Shown: positions 20,229 through 30,881, numbered from the stretch's first letter. The stretch is 33,865 bases of DNA from Priapulus caudatus (GCF_000485595.1 NW_014577082.1:115700-149564), one strand, 5' to 3'. The notes: generated by a model from the letters alone, not told the origin. Program-made: numbers and translations.

Positions 20229-20256
20229 CTCGCAAGAACATCGGCAACACCGTCGG

Positions 20257-20265
20257 ACTTACCTG
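20257..20265 (-). promoter_or_regulatory. Consensus-like 5' splice site
   Basis: The reverse strand reads CAG then GTAAGT, the full metazoan donor consensus, after a moderately GC-rich stretch. It could end a first exon transcribed leftward. No branch point, acceptor or coding exon could be tied to it. Confidence 0.2.
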
Positions 20266-20282
20266 TAGTGCGGCCGGTACAC

Positions 20283-20957
20283 GGCGCGCGTGTTTGTTGA
20301 TATTAGCTTTTGTGACGGTGTCAGGATGACGAGTTCGCGCGTTTCTTTGCGATGTGTAACGTAATTTCTCTCAGAATTTCTCACAGGTGCATGGAACATT
20401 TTACCAATGTAAGTGTTGTACAGTCAGTGCATGGATATGTCGGCATGTAAATACTAAACAATAGATATATCACATACGTTCACACCATTTTGCACACGAG
20501 GCGTCACGTCATTGTGAAAAATAGAAACGCTGATTCTTTCTTCTCCGTTTCGATTTCCTGACATAGTAGCCGATGTATAAAATGGCAATATTTCTCTGTG
20601 ATTAGCAACCGATTAATTTAATTTACACTCGTTTTTAAATGGTAACACTCTTGTGGTAAAAACGCGCGTCAGGGATTGTTATTCCAAGTGCCGTACTTTT
20701 TATTAGTTATGCCTCTTTATTTCGCGTAAAATTTTTCTATTTTTTCAAGCACAACTGATTTTTAAAGGAGCAGTTTTTTCGAGTTTTCTCGGTACAATTA
20801 TGTAAAATTAAAAAAAATCCTGACGCGCTATTCTTGGTCCATATTAGTGCTTAAACATCGTGGCAAAAATTTTTGTAGTCCTTCACACTCTTCTCTGGTA
20901 GTGAGAAAATACCAAAATACCATTTTTACATACTAAATTCAAAATTTGTTGTACATA
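20283..20957. other. AT-rich sequence up to the second gap, no gene seen
   Basis: Strongly AT-rich with poly-A and poly-T runs such as TTAAAAAAAATCC. No frame, RNA gene or repeat shared with the rest of the window. Confidence 0.5.
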
Positions 20958-20982
20958 NNNNNNNNNNNNNNNNNNNNNNNNN
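20958..20982. other. Assembly gap (25 N)
   Basis: 25 N immediately before the satellite array, so the array probably extends into unassembled sequence and its true length is unknown. Confidence 0.99.
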
Positions 20983-22071
20983 CGCTATTAACATTGACCC
21001 CCTCATGCTCTTAACATTGACCCCCTCGCGCTATTAACATTGACCCCCTCGCGCTATTAACCTCGACCCCCTCGCGCTCTTAACCTCGACCCCCTCGCGC
21101 TATTAACATTGACCCCCTCGCGCATTACATGACCCCCTCATGCTTCTTAAGCATGACCCCCTCCGCTACTAACAATTGACCCCCTCGCGCTATTAACTCG
21201 ACCCCCTCGCCCGCTCGTAACTTCGACCCCCTCGCGCCCTATTAACCGCGACCCCCTCGCGTATAACATTGACCCCCTCGCGCCCTATTAACATTGACCT
21301 CCTCATGCTCTTACATTGCCCCTAGCCCCCGCTATTAACATTGACCCCCTCGCCGCTTTAACCTAAGACCCCTCACGGGCTATTAACATTGACCCCGCGC
21401 TCTCTTAACATTACCCCTCAATGCTCTTAACCTTGACCCCAATCGCTCTAACATTGACCCCCTCGCTCTCCTAACATTGACCCCTCGCTCTCTTAACATG
21501 ACCCCTCGCCTCTCCTAACATCACCCCTCTCTCTCTAACATGTTGACCCCTCGCTGCTCCTACATCGACCCCTCTCTCTCTTAATGTGACCCCTCGCCTC
21601 TCTTAACGTTGACCCTCGCTCTCTTAACGTGACCCCCTCGTGCCTCTTAACGTTAACCCCCTCGTGCTCTTAACGTTGACCCCCTCGCTCTCTTAACATT
21701 GACCTCTCGCACTTTTAACATTGACCCCTCGTGCTCTTAACGTTGAAAACCCCTCGCTTTCTAACATTGATCCTTCGCTCTCTTAACGTTGACCTCCTCG
21801 ACTTCTTAACATTGACCCCTTCGCGCTCTTAACATGACCCCTTCGCTCTCTTAACATTGACCCTCTCGCCACTTTTAAACATTGACCCCCTCGCGCTCTT
21901 AAGATTGACCCCCTCACGCCTCTTAACATTTACCCCCTCGCTCTCTTACATTGACCCCCGTGCGTCTTAACGTTGACCCCTCGCTTTCTTAAACATTGAC
22001 CCTTCGCTCTGCTTAAACATTGACCCTCGCTCTCTTAACATTGACACCCTCGTGCGCGTAACATTGACGGG

Positions 22072-22105
<34 letters not shown>

Positions 22106-22645
22106 CGGGGGGCGGGGGGCCCCTCGCTCTCTTAACAGGTGACACCCTCGTGCTCGCTAACGTTGACCCCTCGGCTCTCTCTAACGTTGACACACCCTCG
22201 TGCTCTTAACCTTGACCCTCTCGCACTTTTAACACTGACCCCTCGTGCCTCTTAACGTTGACCCCTCTCGCCCACTTTTTAACATGACCCCCTCGTTGCT
22301 CTTAACATTTACCCCCTCGCTCTCTTAAAGCATGACCCCTCGCGCGCTTAACATTTACCCCCTCGCTCTCTTAAGATTGACCCCCTCGCCGCTCTTAACG
22401 TGATCCCCCTCGCCTTCTTAACATGACCCTTCGCTCTCTTAAACATTGACCCCCTCGCTCATGCTTAACATTGACACCCTCGTGCCTCGTAACGTTGACC
22501 CTCCGCATCGTCTTAACGTTGACCACCCTCGCCGCTCATTAACCTTGACCCTCTCGCTCTCTTTAACATTGACCCCAGTCGCGCTCTTAACGTTGACCTC
22601 CTCGCGCTCTTCTTAAACATTGACCCCTTACGTACTCTTAACGGA
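20983..22645 (+). repeat. 23-bp satellite/minisatellite array, about 70 copies
   Basis: The unit core is TTAACATTGACCCCCTCG plus a 5-bp variable link (CGCTA, TGCTC, CTCTC). Spacing between successive TTAAC starts is 23 bp in the cleanest part (21011, 21034, 21057). Units at the left are near-identical; further right CGCTA gives way to CTCTC/TGCTC links, ACATT alternates with ACGTT, and lengths drop to 20-22 bp. Each unit contains TTGACCCC. It is bounded on the left by the gap and on the right by a GC-rich patch. Confidence 0.95.
22069..22119 (+). repeat. Poly-G run inside the satellite
   Basis: About 50 bases of almost pure G, broken by single C bases, interrupt the array. It may be a sequencing or consensus artefact or a real G-quadruplex-forming expansion. 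Confidence 0.85.
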
Positions 22646-22649
22646 TTAC

Positions 22650-22930
22650 ACAGCAGGGCGGACTCACCTTGTGACCGCGAACGTGCGCTCGCGCCCGCGA
22701 ACTCGCTGGAAGCGCTTTGCCGCGGTGGTTAGGAGAAGCAGGTTGCATGGGCAGGCAGGTTCGCTGGTCGAGTACGGGGCGGGAAGCGCCGGGCAGCCCG
22801 TCGCGCGGGCACCGCTATACCTCCCTGCTGCTCTGGTGTGTACGGCGTGCTGGCCGCAGCTGCCGCCGCGTGCGTGAAGCGGGCGGCTGCACGTCTGGTT
22901 CCGCACGCGTACGCTGCAAAGTACACGCAC
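22650..22930. promoter_or_regulatory. CpG-island-like patch with a donor-like site (reverse strand)
   Basis: GC-rich and CpG-dense immediately after the satellite (GCGCTCGCGCCCGCGAAC, GCCGCGTGCGTGAAGCGGG). On the reverse strand it ends AAG then GTGAGT (22662-22670), a good splice-donor match, as expected of a first exon read leftward into the satellite as intron. Frames on both strands span it, but none resembles a known protein. Confidence 0.28.
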
Positions 22931-23060
22931 GCACACTTGCACGCTGCTGCCCACCTAGTGTGCTCTCCGAAATTATAGTTATAGCAACAAGTGTTGGAAT
23001 GCTAAATGCCAGCAAAATTGATCTGATACGCACACAGAGTTGCGATGGAGTTAATACGTA

Positions 23061-23922
23061 AGGGTATAGGCGACGTATTACAAATTATATCATTACCCTG
23101 ACATGAACCTCCGCCCCACAAGTGGTGAAATCAAATTCAATTGATGGTGCTGCCACCTAGTTATTAGGCTACAGGAGCAACTATTCTGCCGAAGAAACAA
23201 GTATCGATTATCAGTAAATAATATATATCTTGTCTTATCGAGCAAGGATTTGTGCTTGCGAAATAGTGTCCAACTTTATAGAACACCTGCCCACACCCTG
23301 ACTCGGGACACGTTATTCTGCCAACAGAAATAATTACACACACATATTAGAACTGCGCATGCTCAGCGAATTTACCAACATTCAAAACTGCATACTTCTT
23401 ACAGATCACATAGCACGAGTAAAAAATTAACTCTTTGAACAGCGGACAGTCCACGGACTCCCTACCCTCAAAAAGAGAGATGTCCGCAGCAAAATGAGAG
23501 TCCGTAGCTCTGGAGCGCTTGCAAAAAATCAAAATAAAGATATTAACAAGATAAACGCATGTGCATATTTTTAATGATTCATGCAGCTGTACGTCTGCCA
23601 AAATTTTCTTTGGACATTAGGCTAAAAAAAATACCAGTAATGCCGCGAGGCCGTGCTCGCGAACCAAACTAGTAGACGCCAGAATTCTTCAGGGAGTCAC
23701 ACGGACTCCTGTCAGTATGTCAAATCAAGGAGGTCCGAACAATAAATCAGGAGTAATATGACTCCCGATCCCGTTATTTCCACCCCTGATAGGTATGTCT
23801 TTCGTCTTCACGACGCACAACCCACCCTCTTCTAACCTAGATGGACATGTTCATGTTGCCTTCAGCTTCTTGGAAGGAGTTGAACGTTTCTCGCAGCCCT
23901 CATACCCGTATTAGATGCTTGA
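23061..23922. other. No gene recognised; one hAT-like terminus at 23775-23788
   Basis: AT-leaning unique sequence. CCGTTATTTCCACCCCTG (ending 23788) is a CAGGGGTGGAAATA-type terminus on the reverse strand, as in hAT elements, and GGACTCC/GGAGTC motifs recur at 23450-23765. I found no partner terminus, so only a decayed end can be suggested. The 84-codon reverse frame at 23347-23601 lacks an ATG start. Confidence 0.35.
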
Positions 23923-24055
23923 ATAAGCACACCTGTCTAATTAAGCCACATCTCGTAATTAAAGCACACCTGTTAATTAAAGCACATCTCGTATCACATA
24001 TTAAAGCACATCTGCTAATTAAAGCACACCTGTAATTTAAAGCCACACCTGGAGC
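23923..24055 (+). repeat. 18-bp minisatellite, about 7 copies
   Basis: Units alternate TTAATTAAAGCACACCTG and TAATTAAAGCACATCTCG, giving an apparent Lys-Ala-His-Leu repeat in one frame. It ends within 10 bp of the start of module C'. Confidence 0.88.
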
Positions 24056-24061
24056 CGGTTG

Positions 24062-24155
24062 TCAAAATAAAACGGAAAAAATTTATTAATTCGACTAATA
24101 CTGCAACATGGTTTCAGCATTTTAACGTTGTACGCTCTCCTTCTTTATACGCTCT
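24062..24155 (+). mobile_element. X right-arm fragment at the C' boundary
   Basis: ACGGAAAAAATTTATTAATTC, CAGCATTTTAACG and TTTATACGCTCTTGA match the outer right arm of X, followed by ACGTATGCC, the cleanest view of the right-hand target duplication. The left arm and centre are absent. Confidence 0.75.
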
Positions 24156-24875
24156 TGAACGTATGCCACTGCCAGTGGTACTGTGTAGTTTTTGCCTGCG
24201 TTAATTAGTTACAGGTGGCAGCTCTCTATTTCAGCCTGTAGCCTTGCGTAGGTAAATGGATGAGTGCTTACCTATTCTGTCTTGCAAATAGTTGTTGCTA
24301 CTACGTAGGATGGGAGCTTCCATCTTTAATCTGAAGACACTTAAACGTACGCGCCATCTCGTGGCAACTTTCATAACGATCCCAACGAACATTCCTTTGA
24401 GAAGGTTCCTGATACCATCCCTGTGCCTTCCACTGTTTCGGCGTGTATGTGAACACATTTGAGACTAACAGGGTTTACTAGAATCCCACCACTCCACCAC
24501 AGAGTCACCGCAGTAGACGTTAGATGAGCGCTGTCGCTCCGCGGCACTTGTTCCTTTAACTTATATGTATAACAGTATCGTAGGCAACGTTCTGTGTGCT
24601 GTGAGGTGACGGCGGCAGTTAATGAACGCGGGCTATAGTACTAGAGCTAACGCCACATTTACCCGCCTCTATACAGAACTAGCTACATGGCTTATAACAG
24701 TATCGTAGGCAACGCAGCGTGTGCGTGTATGCTTTGATTAACCTATTCTGTCATTAATAACCGGCTGTCACCTGTCAGCGGCGATCCATACCCGTCCGTC
24801 ACGTCCGCGTTGTCGACCCCGCCGCCACCTACGAGCATGCGCACACGAGATGCGCGCGTGTATAGGATATCTTTA

Positions 24876-24888
24876 CCACTAGATGGCA
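24876..24888 (+). promoter_or_regulatory. CTCF-like core motif, second copy
   Basis: CCACTAGATGGCA, identical to 6645-6657. Confidence 0.35.
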
Positions 24889-25764
24889 TTGGCCGATCAG
24901 AAAAATCGTTTGGGTAGCGGTGTTATCTTGTGCGGGAAGCAATGTTAGCGCGGTTAGACAGACACTAGGTACGAACGAGTGAGTGCTCGCGGCGAACGTT
25001 GCTTGTAAAGAACCGTGAGCGTTTATTTGTATCCTGTCTTCACGTTTTCGTACGTATAGCTTATCGGTGTAGTTGATTTTCGATCTTCGTTTTCAAAGTC
25101 CTCTTGATAGTGTGTGTGTCATGGTATAAATAGTGCAACGTGAAAAGCTATAGGCGAAACTGGTGCGTTTTATACGCGTTTCTTTTCTCCGACATTCTGA
25201 AATCCGCTTCCGAAATCCGCTTCCGAAATCGCTTGCTAACCGTATTACTGTGCCAGGCACTCAGAATATTGCTGTGGGGCGTATACACTCGCAGCCTGGA
25301 TATTACGAAGATGGAAAACCTCTGTTCCGAAAGTATATTACTTAGGCGGGTTATATCGAATGCACGATGGTCGCCGGTGACGTGACTCCCTCCCATCTCG
25401 TCTGCGTGTCGCTAACTGCACTCAATCTGGTTTCAGAGACGGTCACGTAGAGTTGATGGCTGTCCCGCCCTCTATCCCGTAACCTATAATAGATGACGTA
25501 ACCTGTCGTAACGTTACTTAACAGTCGGTCAGCGTCACCTAGGGTGAGCCTTATAGTATCACAGGCACTTGGAACGTCTGTATAAAAAAAAAAAAGGTAA
25601 ATAAACACGAAATGTATTTACTACCAAAATCTTAATGTTTCTCTACTCTATTTCGCCTGTAATCACCTGTAATAAATGCCGGTCAAATGCTCATCTGCAA
25701 CACACAAGTACACCGCACGCCCGCCCGCCCTGTGCACAAACAACATGAATAAGAGAAAGGTTTA

Positions 25765-25985
25765 TGAGAGAGAGAGAGAGAGAGACGAGGAGAGGAGAAG
25801 TGAGAGAGATGGAGAGCTGCGAGAGAGGAAGAGACGATGGGCAGGGTGAGGGAGGTGGGGGAGGGAGAGGGAGCGAGAGAGCGAGAGAGGCGAGAACGGC
25901 GAGAGAGAGAGAGGAGGCGGCGAGGGCGGAAGAGCGGAGAGGGGAGAGAGAGGAGAGGGAGAGAGAGGAGGAGAGAGGCGCAGCG
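25765..25985. repeat. (GA)n polypurine tract, C' copy
   Basis: GAGAGAGAG with GGGAGG and GCGAG interruptions. It matches 7590-7830 but contains more C bases. Confidence 0.9.
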
Positions 25986-26319
25986 CAGAGTGATTACTGC
26001 TCTTTATTCATGCTTGTTTGGGACAGGGCGCGTGGCAGTGGCGGTGTGCTTGGTGTGTTGCAGGGATGAGCCGAGTTGACCGGCATTACAGGTGGATTAT
26101 AGCGAAATAGAGTAGAGAACCGTTGAAGCTTGTGGTGTATTATGTAGAGTGGATGATTTCGTGTTTATTTACCTTTTTTTATTGAGACTTCAGATGTGTT
26201 TGCCTGTAGGTTGCGAGCACAGAGCCGTGCGCGCGGTGCATGAGCGGATAGCGGTGCTAAGCGTTGCGGGCACGTATGATGCGTGGGGGGCCGCTGGCGT
26301 AGATACGATTTGTGCCGGG

Positions 26320-26880
26320 TCGGGTTTGCGAGTGTGTGTGTGTGTGTGTGTGCCTGTGGTGTTGTCTGTGGTGTGGTGTGTGCTGTGTGTGCTGCCTCGC
26401 GTGTGTGCGTCCGTGCGTGCCGGACTTGCGGTGCGTGCGTGCGTGCGTCTGCGTGCCCTGCTCGTGCGTTGCTGTGCGTGCGTCGCGTCAGCGTTGCACC
26501 ACCTGCCGTTGCCTGTGCGTAGCGTGCCGTGCGTGCGTGCGTGCGTTGCGTGTCCGTGCCGCTGCGTGCTGCGTGCCGCTGCCGTTCGCGTGCGTGCGTG
26601 CTGCTTCCGCCGCTGCGGTTGCGTGCGTCGCTGGTGCCGTGCGGTGCGTGCGGTGCGTGGCCTGCGTGCCGTGCGCTGCGTGCGTAGCGGTGTGCGCTGC
26701 TGTGCGTGCCGTGCGTCGCCTGCGTGCCGTGTCAAATCCGTGCGGGTCGACAAACCCGTGCGTTTGCGTGCGCCTTTCAGCCGTGCGTGGCGTGTGTGTG
26801 TGTGTTTGCGTGTTTTGTGTCGTTGCGCCCGCTGCGTGGCGCCCCGTTGCGTGTGAATGCACGTGCGTGGGTGCCTGTGC
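26320..26880. repeat. Interrupted GT/GCGT block, C' copy
   Basis: Corresponds to 8120-8640, but the tetranucleotide is repeatedly interrupted by inserted C bases (GTGCCGTGCG, GCCGCTGCCG). Long frames on both strands (235, 204 and 256 codons) come from this composition and are not genes. Confidence 0.88.
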
Positions 26881-27299
26881 GCCGGTATTGAGATATAGGA
26901 TTGCATCGTTTGCGCTCGATCGGTAATATTGTTACTCCGGGCAGTCAATGCAGCGGCCATTCTATGAATTATAGACAGCGAAACGCTGTCCTCAAGTGCA
27001 GATGCGCACTTAATAGGAACTAAACCTCAGATATCGAGATGAACTTGTGCGTATATGACAGTGCCTGTAGGTAGTCAGTGATGATTAGTTTGTTTACTAT
27101 GCCCTAAGGTTGTACTCGCGCTTGGCCTTTTAGATGACTCATTAAAAACACACCTCCCCTCCCGAAAAAACCAAGACTAAGAATAGTTTCAGTTACAACT
27201 TTAATTTACGGTTATACGGCATCACCATAGCCTAGTACCCTCAAACTTGTAATCTGACTCAAAAAATCCGAAATAATGTATAAATGAAATGTAATACTT

Positions 27300-27720
27300 A
27301 CTATATATGTATGCGTTCGCTGTGGTGTGTCCTGTGGCTGGGCTGTAGTGTGTGTGTGCCCTGCTGGTTGTGCGATGTGTGTGTGTGCCGTCCTGTGTCC
27401 GCTGTGGTGTGCTGTGTGTGTGTGTGCGTGTGTGAGATGAGTGACGTAGTGAGTGAGTCGACGGTTGAAGCTGAGTGAGCGAGATTGATGAGTGATGGTG
27501 AGTAGACGTGACGTGAGTACTAGTGAGTGATGTGCACGCGTGATAATGAGTGACTGATCGTTGAGGATGAGGAGTGAGTGAGTGAGTGACCTGTGAGTGA
27601 GTGAGTGAGTGCAGTGCGCTGCGTGCCGTGCTGCGTGCCGTGCTGTGCGTGCGTGCGGCCGTGCGTGCCGTGCAGTGCGGTGCCGTGCGTCGGGCGTGCG
27701 TGCGTGCGTGCCGTCGTTGC
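27300..27720. repeat. GT/GTGA/GCGT compound repeat, C' copy
   Basis: GTGTGTGTGCC runs, then GAGTGAGTGAG (27430-27610), then interrupted GCGTGC, in the same order as 9026-9400. Confidence 0.87.
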
Positions 27721-28171
27721 GCTCCTTTGTCCGCGCGCGACGAACCGCTGTAGTATGTGTTGGCCGTCTGCGTTGTTGTGTCAGAAATATGTATCCAGTT
27801 CTATAGTGTTAGTCGAGCAAGAATCAGGTTGGATGATGATTGCGTGCCGTGCGTTTGCATGCATTGCGTGTTGAGCGTGTGGTTTGGTGTCGTGCGTGTG
27901 CGCGTGCGTTCGTGCGTGTCGACCGTTGTCTCTGACCTGCCGGAAATCATTTCTGTCAGTCAACATTATCGATACCGGATCGCCGTCCGGTTGTCGCTGC
28001 AACTGCCACCTCTAATCGTGTACGTTAAACGATCGTTTCATACACAATTGCTCGCTTCATCAGGAAAGGCTTGAGGAAAGGCCATGGCGAATCGGAAAGT
28101 CTGAAACAACTATTAGTCGGGTAGGTACTGTGCCGTGTTCTCACGTGATGACGCTCGTGCGTGTGTGGCGT

Positions 28172-28480
28172 GCAGGTTACTACGCCGCGTGTGAGGTTGG
28201 CAAACGCGTCGTGCGTGCGTTCTGCAGGTTCTAAGCGCCGTGTGTGAAGTGTTGGCAATCCGCTTGTTTTTTTTGGCGTGCGTCGCGTGCACTGTTACTC
28301 GCGCGTGTGTAGTGTCTGGCAAACGCCGTGCGTCGCGTGGGCCATGTGCGTGCCGTGCTTGGTGTCGTGGATGCACACACGTGGATCTGTGTGCTGTGAC
28401 TCTGCGCTGTTGTGTGTGTGCCGTCTGCCGTGGCTCGTGCGTGCCCCCCCCGTTCGCATAAGTGTGTTGTGTGTGTGCGC
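28172..28480. repeat. 52-bp tandem repeat and GT tract, C' copy
   Basis: Three CAGGTTACTACG/CAGGTTCTAAGCG-type units (about 28172-28340) in the same order as 9836-9992, then an interrupted GT run with a C8 insertion near 28443. Confidence 0.78.
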
Positions 28481-28879
28481 GCGAGTCTGCATTCAACCGA
28501 GCCGCTGCGCTGCGCAGTCACGTGGCTGGCTATAATCGAGCTCGACAAACCATCTTTAACCACAGAGCGGAACAAGTAGCTGCACAGAGTAGTATATACT
28601 CGACCTTGTGCAGCAGCAGCTGCAGCAGATTAGCCGGTTGTCAGCATCCCTCGAGTTCAAATCCCAATGTGCCCAGTCTCGACCCCCTCCCGTGCTGCGT
28701 CGCGCCCCCCGTGTTTGCTCTGTGTACGGAGGGCAGGTGTAAATAGATATCTGACTTTATATTGCGGAGGTCTATGTCCACGTCAGTGTGTGTTACACGG
28801 CTAGCTACTGTTGACGAGGGCGACATGATCTGTGCTGTGCCAGAAGCATTATTGCAGCGTATGCCCTACCACTTTGGTA

Positions 28880-29230
28880 ATTACTTCATGCGTGCGTGCC
28901 GGAGTGCTTGCAGGTTGCTACTTGCGCGTGTGGACTGTGTGTCGTGCGTGCGTGTGTGCCGTGCAGTGCCGGTGCGTGCAGGGTGTTATGTGCGTGTGTG
29001 TGCGTGCGTGCGTGCGTGTGCGATGTGTATATTGTGTTGGTTGTGTCGGTTTGTGTGTGTGTGTGCTGTGTGGTGTGCTGTGTGTGTGCACCTGTTTAGT
29101 GCGTGCGCCCGAGTCGTCCGCACTTCCCCGTGCGTCTGACGTTCCGTGCGTTGCAGTGCGTGCGCGCGCGCGTGTGTGAGTGTTTGGTTGTTGTGTTGCG
29201 CCGCCGCAGCGCGCTACCTCCCGTGTGTGA
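28880..29230. repeat. GT/GCGT block, C' copy
   Basis: Corresponds to 10450-10720, with CAGGGTGTTATGTGCGTGTG kept as a landmark at about 28979-28998. Confidence 0.85.
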
Positions 29231-29238
29231 ATCGTGGG

Positions 29239-29270
29239 CCCCCCCCCACCCCCCCCCCTCCCCCCCCCGT
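29239..29270 (+). repeat. C-rich homopolymer patch unique to C'
   Basis: Three C runs of 8-10 bases separated by A and T. The matching place in module C (about 10705-10720) has no C run, so this is an insertion or consensus error in one copy. Confidence 0.85.
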
Positions 29271-29599
29271 GAAGCGGACGACGTATACTATTTACAAAGG
29301 CATCATCGGCCTTCTTTTGCAATTCCACGTGTTCTAGGTTCTAATCGCCATCAAACAAACAAACAATACATAATTGACTGCCACGTTCCCGCCGTGCGTT
29401 ACCCGTAAATAATTGGTCGTATACGTCCGCTCGCGATTATTCGCGCCATTGTGACCCCTCGGTGGCACTCGGTCGTAACGTATTTACTCATGTGCCGTGA
29501 AACAGCACCGTCGTCACAGCATGCTGTGAATGCCAAACGCCGTTCTGAATGTTCAGCAACCGTGACTGGTCGAAAACGTCGTTATATACTCGTTCTTAA

Positions 29600-29820
29600 C
29601 ATATGCACACTCGCGCGCATACACCCGACGCAGCGCTACGCACGACGCACGCACCACGCACGCACGCACGCACGCACGCAACGCACGCACGCCACGCACG
29701 CACGCACACACACACACAACAACCTACCACACATACTCATTACAGACACACAGGCCGGCCCACGCACCTCACACCAAATATATATATATATATATATAAT
29801 ATATATATATATATATTAAT
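29600..29820. repeat. (ACGC)n, (CA)n and (TA)n microsatellites
   Basis: ACGCACGCACGC from 29640 to 29710, a short CA run, a spacer, then TA repeats (29780-29815). It lies just outside the end of C', where module C instead meets a CT tract. Confidence 0.9.
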
Positions 29821-30617
29821 ATAATTGATATGAATCAAAACGCAAACTGTGTCGGATGTGCGTGACCCGCTTGTCTAATTGCCCCCACAATCACTGACAA
29901 TGTTTGCGCTGAAGTTTTAGCTTCACTACAGATACACACTAATTGTGAATGCTCTACCACGAGCGTCGCGTATATAAATCATAATCTTTTCATGTCCTAG
30001 TCATGAAATGTAGACGTCTGTCATCTCGTGTGCAGAGAGTCGCCTCGCATAGAATCTGTTAATCGCTGGCTGGCGGATCATTGTGGTGTTAGCATATTGC
30101 GTGGCGTACAAGTGGCACACTCTGCACTGTGTGTCAAACTGGTTCAAGTTAGTCGCACATGATGCACTGCGCTCTCCATAAATATAAGCGGCTTGTTATA
30201 CAATTATTGTTGCCTTGGTTACAATGCATGCTTTTGCGGGGCTGAACGTCCCTGGTCTCCGACAACATTATTTTGTGCCAACATAAAGCTAAAATACAAG
30301 AGCACCCAGGCAATAATTGTGGTTATATGTCGAAATCAGGCAGTAAATACTATTAAAGCGAGAAATCTGCCTACGAAGCGTATTTCACATTAGTAGCCTT
30401 GTAGTTTACCTAACATAACCTCATAATTTGTTAAGCATAACCTAATTATCATGAACTCAAACATTCGGCCTAAACATTCAATAACATCTTCAGTGTCATT
30501 TTTCCCTAGCATAATCACAATCCGGAGAAAATAAACTGAAATCTTTGGCTTTCCGACAAAATACGGCCTCAACTACGGAGGTAATAAAATCAAAACAAAA
30601 CCCAAAATCAACAGCCC
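29821..30617. other. Unique sequence, no gene seen
   Basis: AT-leaning, with frames no longer than 66 codons on either strand. No repeat shared with the window. Confidence 0.5.
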
Positions 30618-30621
30618 TTAA

Positions 30622-30873
30622 GGCCGCCGCACACCGACGATTCTTCACGCCGCATTATGATCGGCCGATAGAAATCAAGCGATATCGGTAGGTGTGCGCG
30701 TTCATTTGTAACGAATTTTTATTTTATCGTGCATCGTTCCAAATCAAACTGTTTGATTTTGAGGCCGATGACGCCGATGACGTTTTAAAGGCGCGCGCCA
30801 ACCTACATCGCCTTCATCGCTCTCATCGCTTCATCGCGTCATCGTTTGTAAAATCGGCTGGTGTGCGGCGGCC
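30622..30873. mobile_element. 252-bp MITE with GGCCGCCGCACACC termini
   Basis: Starts GGCCGCCGCACACCGACGATT and ends AATCGGCTGGTGTGCGGCGG then CC. This gives a perfect 14-bp terminal inverted repeat, continued imperfectly to about 22 bp. Flanks are TTAA on the left and TTTA on the right, compatible with a 3-bp TAA/TTA duplication as in PIF/Harbinger, which also often has GG-starting termini. A TCATCGC repeat occupies 30805-30845. The 70-codon frame across it is incidental. Confidence 0.75.
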
Positions 30874-30881
30874 TTTACCCT

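Larger units (their letters stand above)
24062..29592 (+). repeat. Module C', second copy of module C
   Basis: Collinear with 5785-10998. It begins inside the X element (GTCAAAATAAAACGGAAAA), retaining only its outer right arm, and ends at CGTTATATACTCG, after which the copies are unrelated. It is about 320 bp longer, mainly through gains in the GT tracts, although single-base losses dominate the first 1.7 kb. Open frames in the tracts are repeat artefacts. Confidence 0.88.

Noticed and set aside
20983-22645. CRISPR-like array (regular short units)
   Set aside because: The whole 23-bp unit repeats without distinct spacers, so it is a satellite.
23280-23788. Complete hAT element ending at 23788
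   Set aside because: Only one CAGGGGTGG-type end was found; no partner terminus or 8-bp duplication could be located to the left.
25764-26079. Arg/Glu-rich frame resembling a charged coiled coil
   Set aside because: Produced by the GA tract; no non-repetitive domain.
26149-26960. Cys/Val/Arg-rich 235- and 204-codon frames and the 256-codon reverse frame
   Set aside because: Same repeat artefact in C'; the matching part of C has different frames and stops.
28640-28690. tRNA-like or SINE B-box (AGTTCAAATCC)
   Set aside because: No complementary T-stem, A box or acceptor stem around it, and the motif is not kept in module C near 10245.
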